Part shown: in pieces, positions 1-5,519 of the stretch
Layout of the letters: every line of letters begins with the position of its first letter
Numbering within the stretch: the stretch's first letter is position 1
Source: Defluviitaleaceae bacterium
GTDB lineage: Bacteria > Bacillota > Clostridia > Lachnospirales > WQUN01
Length of the DNA stretch: 6,930 bases
Direction of reading: 5' to 3'
NCBI GenBank assembly: GCA_009783395.1
Contig: WRHA01000317.1
Location: forward strand, 1 to 6,930
The notes under the pieces: model-generated
The model's database searches: none
Told to the model about the DNA's origin: nothing
The model's input: only the letters and a program-made list of their open reading frames with translations
Translations under genes and position numbers: made by a program

Positions 1-588
1 CGGCGTTGAAATAATTTCAACAAACAGCGGATGTCGCACGGCCGCACGCATAACCAGAGCAATATCAAACGCAGTTGTAAATTGACCATCACCCGGCAAT
101 CCGCACGGATTAACAAAATGCGTGTTTCTCGCACCAAGCTCGATTGCACGACGATTCATTTGTGCAACAAACTCCGCCTCACTGCCGGAAAAATGCTCGG
201 CAAGCGCACGAGCAACATCGTTTCCCGAAGTCAGCATTATTGCATACAATGCTTCAAGCACCGACATGCACTCGCCTTGATACATATTCATCCTGCTTGC
301 ATATCCCGGCAAATCAACTGCACGCGCCGAAAAAACAACGCGTTCATCCAAATCCTCCGCCCGCTCCAAAACCAAAAGCGCGGTCATAATCTTCGTTATA
401 CTTGCAGGATAGCGGCGCGTGCGTCCGAAACTTTCGAAAAGCACCTCGCCCGTCTTTGCATCCATAACAAGCACCGACTCCGCATTAAATTGCACCATTG
501 AATCGGACGCAAACACAGTAACAATCGGCACGGTTGAGATGAACAACCCAAGTATCACGGCACGCAAATAATCGCAAAATTTTCTCAT
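1..588 (-). CDS. D-alanyl-D-alanine carboxypeptidase (serine type, PBP5/DacF-like), N-terminal part, cut by window edge
   Basis: Low-molecular-weight penicillin-binding protein that removes the terminal D-alanine from peptidoglycan stem peptides outside the membrane. The visible 196 residues begin with a signal peptide (basic MRKFCDYLR, hydrophobic stretch to about residue 27, likely cut after VFA). The peptidase S11 domain follows: VMDAKTGEVLFE at 41-52, the active-site SxxK motif as SITK at 63-66 (Ser63 nucleophile, Lys66), and the SxN motif as SGN at 121-123. The third motif, KTG, would lie beyond the left edge. Members are usually near 380-420 residues, so about half is seen, with no frameshift. 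The start is uncertain: neither the ATG at 588 nor an in-frame ATG at 612 has a clear Shine-Dalgarno sequence. It lies 51 bp downstream of the leftward CAP-domain gene and may share its transcript. The family call is firm; the dac paralogue is not. Confidence 0.93.
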   Translation of the reverse strand, partial: MRKFCDYLRAVILGLFISTVPIVTVFASDSMVQFNAESVLVMDAKTGEVLFESFGRTRRYPASITKIMTALLVLERAEDLDERVVFSARAVDLPGYASRMNMYQGECMSVLEALYAIMLTSGNDVARALAEHFSGSEAEFVAQMNRRAIELGARNTHFVNPCGLPGDGQFTTAFDIALVMRAAVRHPLFVEIISTP

Positions 589-639
589 GCAAATATTAAA
601 ACATAGGTACATTCGGCTAGCAAGGTGTTGAAAACTTCA

Positions 640-1569
640 TCAACGAAACATATCGAACAAATCATCAAACAAGTCATCAAAATCGAAAAACAAACCATCA
701 TCCGAATCGAATATAGGCGACAACGACAATGTAGCAAACTTCACAGTACTAAACGCACGCCCGCTTTCCGCCTCGAACGCAACGCCAACGCCAAGATACC
801 TGTTGTTGCCCAAAATATTACCCCTATGCCCCGGCGAATCCATCCAGCTTCTAACAAGATCTTCGGGCGAAGTATGCCCCATGGCGACATTTTCCGACCA
901 ACTGATCCAGCTTGTCACGCCCTCTCGCGCAAGCCGCTCCGAAACATCCGAACCGTCGGAACCCGTGTGATCCAAAAAATCGTTATCCCGCATATCCCTG
1001 CTGTGAAGCCTCGCCGCACCCGCAATCCTGTCTTGCCATAATAACGGCGGAAGCCCATACGCCGCCCTCTCGTTGTTTGCAAGCACAAACACGCGCTGTT
1101 CAAATTCATCAACAGATAATCGCCACGCGGGGGGCTGTTGTGCATCAGTTACGCCCGATTCAACAACAACCTCTCTTGCGGCGGCATTCCAATCCACAGA
1201 AACGCCAACACTTTCAAGCGGTTGCCGCAGTGGAATAAGCGTTCTGCCTCCAATAATTTGTGCAGGAACGTCCAGCGAATGACTGGTCCCGTTTGTTGTA
1301 AAATTAGCCGAGTCAATCGGAATGCGCACATCGTAGTCCTCATTTTCCATAACCACCGCCCGCAAATTCTCGTTCCAACTCACATCAAAACCCAATGCCT
1401 CAAACACCCCGCGAACAGGAACAAGCGTCCTGCCGTCGATAATAACCGGCTCTTGATCATGAAACACAACCCTGCTTCCATCAACCATAACAGCTATATC
1501 GGCCGCAAATACCTCCACACCCAAAATTGCAAAAAATAAAAAAGCGATAATTCCAATCGCTGATTTCAT
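640..1569 (-). CDS. Secreted stalk-domain (copper amine oxidase N-like) plus CAP/SCP domain protein
   Basis: A 309-residue exported protein of unknown substrate. A signal peptide (MKSAIGIIAFLFFAILG, likely cut after VFA at 22) is followed by two copies of the copper-amine-oxidase N-terminal 'stalk' repeat. Their cores, IIDGRTLVPVRGVFEALGF (from 43) and IIGGRTLIPLRQPLESVGV (from 105), are offset by 62 residues; in clostridia such repeats are thought to act as cell-wall or surface modules. Residues about 154-282 form a CAP/SCP (YkwD-like) domain with the family signatures NNERAAYGLPPLLW, HSRDM (188-192), DHTGSDGSD, SENVAMGH (225-232) and SPGHRGNIL (245-253), so the conserved His/Glu cavity residues appear intact. 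The last 20 or so residues are an unusual Asp/Phe-rich tail. The start has a good ribosome binding site (AAAGGAGA, 7 bp spacing). Domain calls are firm; the biological role is not known. Confidence 0.93.
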   Translation of the reverse strand: MKSAIGIIAFLFFAILGVEVFAADIAVMVDGSRVVFHDQEPVIIDGRTLVPVRGVFEALGFDVSWNENLRAVVMENEDYDVRIPIDSANFTTNGTSHSLDVPAQIIGGRTLIPLRQPLESVGVSVDWNAAAREVVVESGVTDAQQPPAWRLSVDEFEQRVFVLANNERAAYGLPPLLWQDRIAGAARLHSRDMRDNDFLDHTGSDGSDVSERLAREGVTSWISWSENVAMGHTSPEDLVRSWMDSPGHRGNILGNNRYLGVGVAFEAESGRAFSTVKFATLSLSPIFDSDDGLFFDFDDLFDDLFDMFR

Positions 1570-1576
1570 ACAAATC

Positions 1577-1584
1577 TCTCCTTT
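1577..1584 (-). promoter_or_regulatory. Ribosome binding site of the CAP-domain gene
   Basis: On the minus strand this reads AAAGGAGA, seven bases before the ATG at 1569. It is a near-ideal Gram-positive Shine-Dalgarno sequence and fixes the start of the CAP-domain gene. Confidence 0.85.
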
Positions 1585-1640
1585 GCGTCCTCCAAAACCC
1601 TGCTTTGGAATGTCCGCTGTAATTTTAGCTCCTTTTTCGC

Positions 1641-1669
1641 AGTATATACCATGTATATGTCTGCAACAA
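1641..1669 (-). promoter_or_regulatory. Candidate promoter for the leftward CAP-domain/carboxypeptidase genes
   Basis: On the minus strand, TTGTTG (1669-1664) and TATACT (1646-1641) are 17 bp apart. A TG lies just upstream of the -10 in the context TGGTATATACT, which resembles an extended -10. The -35 is poor (three of six), so the call rests mostly on the -10 and its position in the divergent intergenic region. Transcription would start near 1634, leaving a leader of about 65 bases with a small TCCAAA/TTTGGA hairpin (1591-1609). Confidence 0.4.
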
Positions 1670-1698
1670 GATCTGCGGGCGACCCCATTTTTTTAAGA

Positions 1699-1727
1699 TT
1701 GTTACCCACGGAAAAATATGGTAATAT
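1699..1727 (+). promoter_or_regulatory. Candidate promoter for murC
   Basis: TTGTTA (1699-1704) and TAATAT (1722-1727) are separated by 17 bp, each matching four of six consensus bases, and end about 30 bp before the murC ATG. Spacing and position are right; the hexamers are only moderate. It lies about 30 bp right of the divergent leftward promoter candidate, so the two could influence each other. Confidence 0.4.
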
Positions 1728-1740
1728 TTATTGCAATGTA

Positions 1741-1754
1741 CGAAAGGAGATCGT
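1741..1754 (+). promoter_or_regulatory. Ribosome binding site of murC
   Basis: CGAAAGGAGATCGT contains AAAGGAG and sits just before the ATG at 1758. It sets the start there rather than at the in-frame TTG at 1731, which would place the Shine-Dalgarno inside the gene. The same 14 bases precede the DUF4097 gene at 5503-5516. Confidence 0.85.
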
Positions 1755-1757
1755 TTA

Positions 1758-3134
1758 ATGCACAAAAAAATTAATTTAAACGGTGCGAAAAAAGTCCATT
1801 TTATCGGCATTGGTGGAATTTCCATGAGTGGACTGGCAGAAATTTTACACAGAAACGGCTTTGAAGTAAGTGGCTCGGACGCAGTTTTAAGCGAAAAAAC
1901 AAAGAGGCTTGAAATGCTCGGCATAAAAATTTTTGTGCCAAACGCGGCGGAGAATCTTGCGAAAGATATTGATCTGATCGTATACACTGCCGCTGTTAAA
2001 ATCGACAATCCCGAATTTGCGGAAGCCGTCTCACGGGGCATTCCTCGTGTCGAGCGTGCGGCGTTTTTGGCCGATCTGTTGCAAGGGTACGACGCGATTT
2101 GCATCGCAGGCTCGCACGGCAAAACAACGACGACGTCAATGGTCGCAGAAATCACGCTTGCGGCGGGACTCGACCCCACAATTAATATCGGCGGACACAT
2201 GAATCTCGGTGGGTCAAACTATCGCGTCGGCGATACAAAAACCTTTGTCCTTGAAGCCTGCGAGTACAGCAATCAGTTTTCGCATTGGTATCCGCATATC
2301 GGAGTCGTTTTAAACGTGGACGCCGACCATTTGGACTTTTACGGCAATATGGACAATTTAATCGCGGCGTTTTCTGTTTTTGCGAAAAATATTCGCCCCG
2401 ACGGCGCACTGATTATTAATGCAAGCACGCGGGGTTTTGAGGCCATTACGCAAGGCACATCATGCAAAATCGTGACATTTGGGATTGGCGGCGGCGCAGA
2501 TTTTCGCGCCGAAAACGTTACTTATAATGAAGGAAGACCATCGTTTGATATTCACGCGGGGGGGAAATTTCTTGCTCATGTAGATTTGCCGCTGCCGGGC
2601 GAATATAATATGCTTAACGCTCTTGCGGCATTTGCGGCGGCTTCGCAACTCGATATTGCGCCGGGAATAATCGCGTCGGCGTTATGCGAAGCTCGAGGCA
2701 CACAACGACGATTTGAACATAAGGGAATATTTAACGGCGCGAATATAATTGACGACTACGCACACCACCCCACAGAAGTTCGCGCATGTCTTGCCGCCGC
2801 ACGTGCAACAGCGGGCAAAAACCGCGTAATCTGTCTTTTCCAACCCCACACATACACACGCACAAAAAATTTGCTTAACGATTTTGCCGAATCATTTTCC
2901 GATGCCGATGAAATAATTTTGCTTCCGATTTACGCCGCACGTGAGCCGTTCGATCCGGAAATTTCGTCCGAAATACTTGCCAAACGCGTAATATCCGCCG
3001 GAAACGATGTAAAATTCGTGCCTAATTTCCTCGAAGCGGGAAAATATATAGCCAAAATTCTTCGCCCAAACGACACCCTGATAACAATGGGTGCGGGTGA
3101 TGTCTATGAAGTAGGCGAAAACCTCTTGGCGTAA
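1758..3134 (+). CDS. murC: UDP-N-acetylmuramate--L-alanine ligase (MurC)
   Basis: Cytoplasmic ATP-dependent ligase that joins L-alanine to UDP-N-acetylmuramic acid, the first amino-acid addition in peptidoglycan precursor synthesis. The 458-residue length is normal for the family. The N-terminal Rossmann-like UDP-MurNAc domain begins HFIGIGGISMSGLAEIL (14-30). The central Mur ligase domain carries the P-loop GSHGKTTTT (118-126), EACEYSNQF (166-174) and NVDADHLDFYG (186-196). The C-terminal domain includes RGTQRRFE (313-320), DDYAHHPTEV (332-341), FQPHTYTRTKN (361-371) and GAGDVYEVGENL (445-456). The HHP and HTYTRT blocks point to MurC rather than MurD, MurE or MurF. It stands as a single gene between its own candidate promoter and a terminator 66 bp past the stop codon. 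No defect is visible. Confidence 0.98.
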   Translation: MHKKINLNGAKKVHFIGIGGISMSGLAEILHRNGFEVSGSDAVLSEKTKRLEMLGIKIFVPNAAENLAKDIDLIVYTAAVKIDNPEFAEAVSRGIPRVERAAFLADLLQGYDAICIAGSHGKTTTTSMVAEITLAAGLDPTINIGGHMNLGGSNYRVGDTKTFVLEACEYSNQFSHWYPHIGVVLNVDADHLDFYGNMDNLIAAFSVFAKNIRPDGALIINASTRGFEAITQGTSCKIVTFGIGGGADFRAENVTYNEGRPSFDIHAGGKFLAHVDLPLPGEYNMLNALAAFAAASQLDIAPGIIASALCEARGTQRRFEHKGIFNGANIIDDYAHHPTEVRACLAAARATAGKNRVICLFQPHTYTRTKNLLNDFAESFSDADEIILLPIYAAREPFDPEISSEILAKRVISAGNDVKFVPNFLEAGKYIAKILRPNDTLITMGAGDVYEVGENLLA

Positions 3135-3137
3135 AAG

Positions 3138-3155
3138 TTATCCACATTATCCACA
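3138..3155 (+). promoter_or_regulatory. Two abutting perfect DnaA boxes
   Basis: TTATCCACA occurs twice with no gap (3138-3146 and 3147-3155), beginning three bases after the murC stop codon. This is the exact high-affinity DnaA binding sequence. Two perfect tandem copies are very unlikely by chance. Whether DnaA binds here in the cell is inference. Confidence 0.8.
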
Positions 3156-3200
3156 TTGCGTGATGGATAGTGCATCCGCAATTGTCAAGCATTATTTTCG

Positions 3201-3251
3201 CCCGCAATCACTGGGCTGAGCCAAAAAACCCAGTGATTACGGGCTTTTTTT
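3201..3251 (+). terminator. Intrinsic terminator after murC
   Basis: AATCACTGGG (3206-3215) pairs perfectly with CCCAGTGATT (3229-3238) around a 13-base loop. Across a single C/A mismatch the stem is extended by CCCG (3201-3204) with CGGG (3240-3243). Seven Ts follow (3245-3251). This is a strong rho-independent terminator that should insulate the dnaD operon from murC transcription. Confidence 0.93.
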
Positions 3252-3286
3252 ATGGTCAAACTTTTATGTTTTAACAAAATATTAAG

Positions 3287-3319
3287 AAAAAACACTTGAC
3301 AAATTTAAAAGTGTTTTTT
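3287..3319. repeat. A/T-rich inverted repeat (hairpin)
   Basis: AAAAAACACTT (3287-3297) is the exact reverse complement of AAGTGTTTTTT (3309-3319), with an 11-base loop. The stem has few G-C pairs and runs into Ts on both strands, so it could be a weak bidirectional terminator or a cruciform-forming element. It overlaps a perfect -35-like TTGACA. Confidence 0.6.
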
Positions 3320-3325
3320 TATCCA
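3296..3325 (+). promoter_or_regulatory. Possible promoter of the dnaD operon
   Basis: TTGACA (3296-3301) is a perfect -35. The best -10 at normal spacing is poor: TATCCA at 3320-3325 (18 bp spacer, three of six). It is the best promoter candidate between the murC terminator and the dnaD start. If used, the transcript would have a leader of about 130 bases containing the second DnaA-box pair. The overlapping hairpin and weak -10 keep confidence low. Confidence 0.3.
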
Positions 3326-3345
3326 GTAATAATCGCACTTAATGG

Positions 3346-3366
3346 TTATCCACATTTTTATCCACA
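3346..3366 (+). promoter_or_regulatory. Second pair of perfect DnaA boxes
   Basis: TTATCCACA at 3346-3354 and again at 3358-3366, three bases apart and in the same orientation as the first pair. Imperfect relatives flank them: TTATCCAGT at 3319-3327 (seven of nine) and, on the minus strand, TTATCAACA at 3389-3381 (eight of nine). The pair ends about 100 bp before the dnaD start codon. Confidence 0.8.
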
Positions 3367-3463
3367 TAATTGATAAAAGTTGTTGATAAATAATCATATC
3401 CAACCCGCCCAAAATAGGTTATCATGTCCGTAAGAAAACATTGGAAGCGGGTGTGCCGAAAAT

Positions 3464-4510
3464 ATGAGCGATATAAAGATGAAACTGGGATACAAATGTT
3501 CGCACATGGAGCTTTCGACAATTTTCATCGACGATTATATGACGGATTGCCTGCCGGTTTATCCGCTGATTTACATATGGAGCTTGCGTCGCCTTTTGGA
3601 CGGCGAATGTGCAACGTTTCAAGAGATAAGCGAACGCTTTCGTGTCACCGAAGGCGATGTTATTAAGGCGTGGAGACACTGGGAAAAGGAGAAGCTCGTA
3701 AGCATCTCCTCAAGCAAAAACGGTATGGACATCACGTTTTTGCCGATTGCAATGAAAAATGAGCCCGCCCACGAATCGCAGGAAGCAAAACTTTCACTGC
3801 TCCCGTCATCCGCGGCCGCCGCATCTCGTCCAAATTACACCACTCAAGAGCTGGCATGTTATCGAAGCGAATGCCCCGATATCGAGCGGCTGTTTTCGTG
3901 TGCAGAAAAAACCCTCGGCAAGCTGCTTTCCTATAATGATATGAATGTGATTTTCGGCTTCCACGATTGGCTTCGTCTGCCGATTGACGTAATCGAATTT
4001 TTGCTTGAATATTGTGAAGAAAACGACCACAGAGGGCTCCGATACATCGAAAAATGCGCAATGGACTGGGCCGATCGCGGAATATCCGACGTTAAATCCG
4101 CCACCGAATATGTGCAAAATTTCGACCGTGATTATCGCACAATTCTGCGCCATGCAGGGCAGGTTTCCGGATATCCCACTCCCGCACAGCGTAAATATAT
4201 GGACAAATGGTTGCACGAATTAAACATGCCGCTCGAGTTGATAGTTGAGGCCGTTGATCGATGTGTAGAAAAAATAAATAAATTTGACAAAAAATATACG
4301 GAAAAAATCTTAACCGAATGGCATAAAAACGGCATTTTTACGATGGATGCCGTTGCCGCGGGCGACAGCGAGTTTTCGCAAAATAAAACCTCGCGCCCTG
4401 CGCCAAAAGCAAAGAACAAATTTGTAAATTTCAAACAGCGCGACATAGACTATTCCCAGTACGAAAAACTTGAACGAGCATATATAGAGAAAAAACTTAA
4501 CGCAAATTAG
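3464..4510 (+). CDS. DnaD/DnaB-family primosome protein with two DnaB_2 domains
   Basis: Replication-initiation protein of the Firmicutes DnaD/DnaB type, which in characterised relatives remodels origin DNA and helps load the replicative helicase. Residues about 15-95 resemble the N-terminal winged-helix domain (FIDDYMTDCLPVYPLIYIWSL; then SERFRVTEGDVIKAWRHWEKEKL). Two successive DnaB_2-type helical domains follow, about 136-220 and 223-297. They align with each other: LRLPIDVIEFLLEYCEE with LNMPLELIVEAVDRCVE, and YIEKCAMDWADRGIS with YTEKILTEWHKNGIF. The C-terminal FVNFKQRDIDYSQYE resembles the short tail motif common in DnaD-like proteins. Winged helix plus two such domains is the layout of B. 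subtilis DnaB rather than the single-repeat DnaD. The start at 3464 is the best N-terminus but lacks a good ribosome binding site: GGAAG at 3443-3447 is 16 bp away. The helicase loader follows 12 bp downstream. Confidence 0.9.
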   Translation: MSDIKMKLGYKCSHMELSTIFIDDYMTDCLPVYPLIYIWSLRRLLDGECATFQEISERFRVTEGDVIKAWRHWEKEKLVSISSSKNGMDITFLPIAMKNEPAHESQEAKLSLLPSSAAAASRPNYTTQELACYRSECPDIERLFSCAEKTLGKLLSYNDMNVIFGFHDWLRLPIDVIEFLLEYCEENDHRGLRYIEKCAMDWADRGISDVKSATEYVQNFDRDYRTILRHAGQVSGYPTPAQRKYMDKWLHELNMPLELIVEAVDRCVEKINKFDKKYTEKILTEWHKNGIFTMDAVAAGDSEFSQNKTSRPAPKAKNKFVNFKQRDIDYSQYEKLERAYIEKKLNAN

Positions 4511-4522
4511 GAGCAATGTCCG

Positions 4523-5518
4523 ATGCGATTCAAAAACGCATACCGCAAAGTTATGCGCGAAATGCAGGCGGAGCGCGACCGTGCAGACGCGCTTCATGAC
4601 GCGAGGCGCAAGGAAATATACAAAAAAGTTCCGCGCCTGGCCGAGATTGACAGAGAGCTTGGCGAAATAGGTATTCAAATTGCGCGGTTTGCGATTTCCG
4701 GCGATTCCGATGCAATTGCGCTGGGACGCGAAAAAACAGACGCTTTAAAAGAAGAGCGTCTTATTTTAATGCAAAAAAGTTTTCGCGGGAAAAAGGATTT
4801 GGCCAAATATAACTGCAAGAAATGCAGTGATACGGGGTATATCGGCATTCCCGCGACGGCGTGCGTATGTTTGAAACAGCGGCTTATTAATGAATACTAT
4901 TCGCTTTCGAATTTGCGCGAGGTGTTGCGTGACGAAAATTTCGGCACGTTTGACATGCAGCTTTTCAGCGAAAAAATCGTTGAAAACGAGGGGCTTTCGC
5001 CCCGCATGAACATGGAAACGGTTTTTCGCGTCACAAATAAATTTGTGAAAAATTTTGATGCCGAGTTTAATAACTTGCTTCTTTTCGGCGACACCGGCCT
5101 CGGCAAAACCTTTGTTTGTCACTGCATTGCTAAGGAAATTTTGGATAGGGGGCGCACGGTGCTTTATTTAACCGTTCCGCGTCTTTGCAAGGTTATCGAG
5201 GATTCCAGGTTTAATCGCATTTCTGCTCCCGACGAAATGCTTGAAGCTGTAGACGATGTTGATCTTCTGGTTTTGGATGACCTTGGCACAGAAATTTCGA
5301 CGATTATCACATCTGCCGCCCTTTTCGATATTATCAACCAGCGGCTTCTTACGCGAAAACACACGGTTATTTCAACAAATCTAACGACAAACGAGCTTGC
5401 GACTCAATACTCCGACCGTATTGTTTCGCGCTTTTTGGGAAATTATCAAATGGTGAAATTCTTTGGCGAGGATATCCGCGTGAAGAAAAAATACGGCGGC
5501 TTCGAAAGGAGATCGTAG
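4523..5518 (+). CDS. DnaI/DnaC-like AAA+ replicative helicase loader
   Basis: ATPase predicted to deliver the replicative helicase ring to the origin. In 331 residues it has a charged helical N-terminal region (1-90, with KKVPRLAEIDRELGEIG at 34-50), which would contact the helicase. A zinc-binding cluster follows (CKKC at 98-101, then CVC at 114-116). The AAA+ module has Walker A GDTGLGKT (189-196), Walker B LLVLDDLG (248-255), sensor-1-like STN (284-286), and SRF (302-304) as probable arginine-finger region. Cysteine-rich linker plus AAA+ matches the clostridial DnaI-type family. IstB transposase helpers share the AAA+ core, but the zinc N-terminus, the DnaD neighbour and the absence of an istA-like gene argue against that. 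AGGAG at 4509-4513, overlapping the dnaD stop codon, lies nine bases before the ATG. The two genes look translationally coupled. Confidence 0.94.
   Translation: MRFKNAYRKVMREMQAERDRADALHDARRKEIYKKVPRLAEIDRELGEIGIQIARFAISGDSDAIALGREKTDALKEERLILMQKSFRGKKDLAKYNCKKCSDTGYIGIPATACVCLKQRLINEYYSLSNLREVLRDENFGTFDMQLFSEKIVENEGLSPRMNMETVFRVTNKFVKNFDAEFNNLLLFGDTGLGKTFVCHCIAKEILDRGRTVLYLTVPRLCKVIEDSRFNRISAPDEMLEAVDDVDLLVLDDLGTEISTIITSAALFDIINQRLLTRKHTVISTNLTTNELATQYSDRIVSRFLGNYQMVKFFGEDIRVKKKYGGFERRS
5503..5516 (+). promoter_or_regulatory. Ribosome binding site of the DUF4097 gene, inside the loader gene's 3' end
   Basis: CGAAAGGAGATCGT carries AAAGGAG three bases before the next gene's ATG region, and its last T begins the loader's TAG stop codon. 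The DUF4097 start is therefore set by a strong Shine-Dalgarno embedded in the upstream coding end. The same 14 bases precede murC. Confidence 0.8.
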
Positions 5519-5519
5519 C

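Larger units (their letters stand above)
3251..3345. other. Very AT-rich stretch between two DnaA-box pairs
   Basis: By direct count 22 of 95 bases are G or C (about 23%), well below the flanking genes. It contains no open reading frame worth calling. Its place between paired DnaA boxes makes it a candidate DNA-unwinding element, but low GC alone is also common in intergenic DNA. Confidence 0.45.

Noticed and set aside
5..21. Palindrome GTTGAAAT-A-ATTTCAAC
   Set aside because: It lies in the carboxypeptidase coding sequence and encodes an ordinary residue run; no reason to treat it as an operator.
625..1041. Rightward open frame of 138 codons opposite the CAP-domain gene
   Set aside because: It is antisense to a gene with clear domains, has no family resemblance and no ribosome binding site; it is a shadow frame.
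1688..1694. Run of seven Ts in the divergent intergenic region, possible terminator
   Set aside because: The preceding GGG/CCC pairing is only three base pairs, and no rightward gene ends upstream.
1731..1757. Nine-codon upstream extension of murC from a TTG
   Set aside because: It would include the strong Shine-Dalgarno in the coding region; the ATG at 1758 is correctly spaced from it.
1625..2200. Leftward open frame of 191 codons opposite the 5' part of murC
   Set aside because: The opposite strand encodes conserved MurC motifs through this region, and the product looks like reverse-frame sequence.
3184..3189. TTGACA on the minus strand between murC and its terminator
   Set aside because: No -10 hexamer at 16-18 bp spacing, and transcription would run antisense into murC.
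5086..5300. IstB-type transposition helper as the identity of the AAA+ gene
   Set aside because: No istA-like transposase or terminal repeats are present, and the zinc cluster and DnaD neighbour fit a helicase loader.
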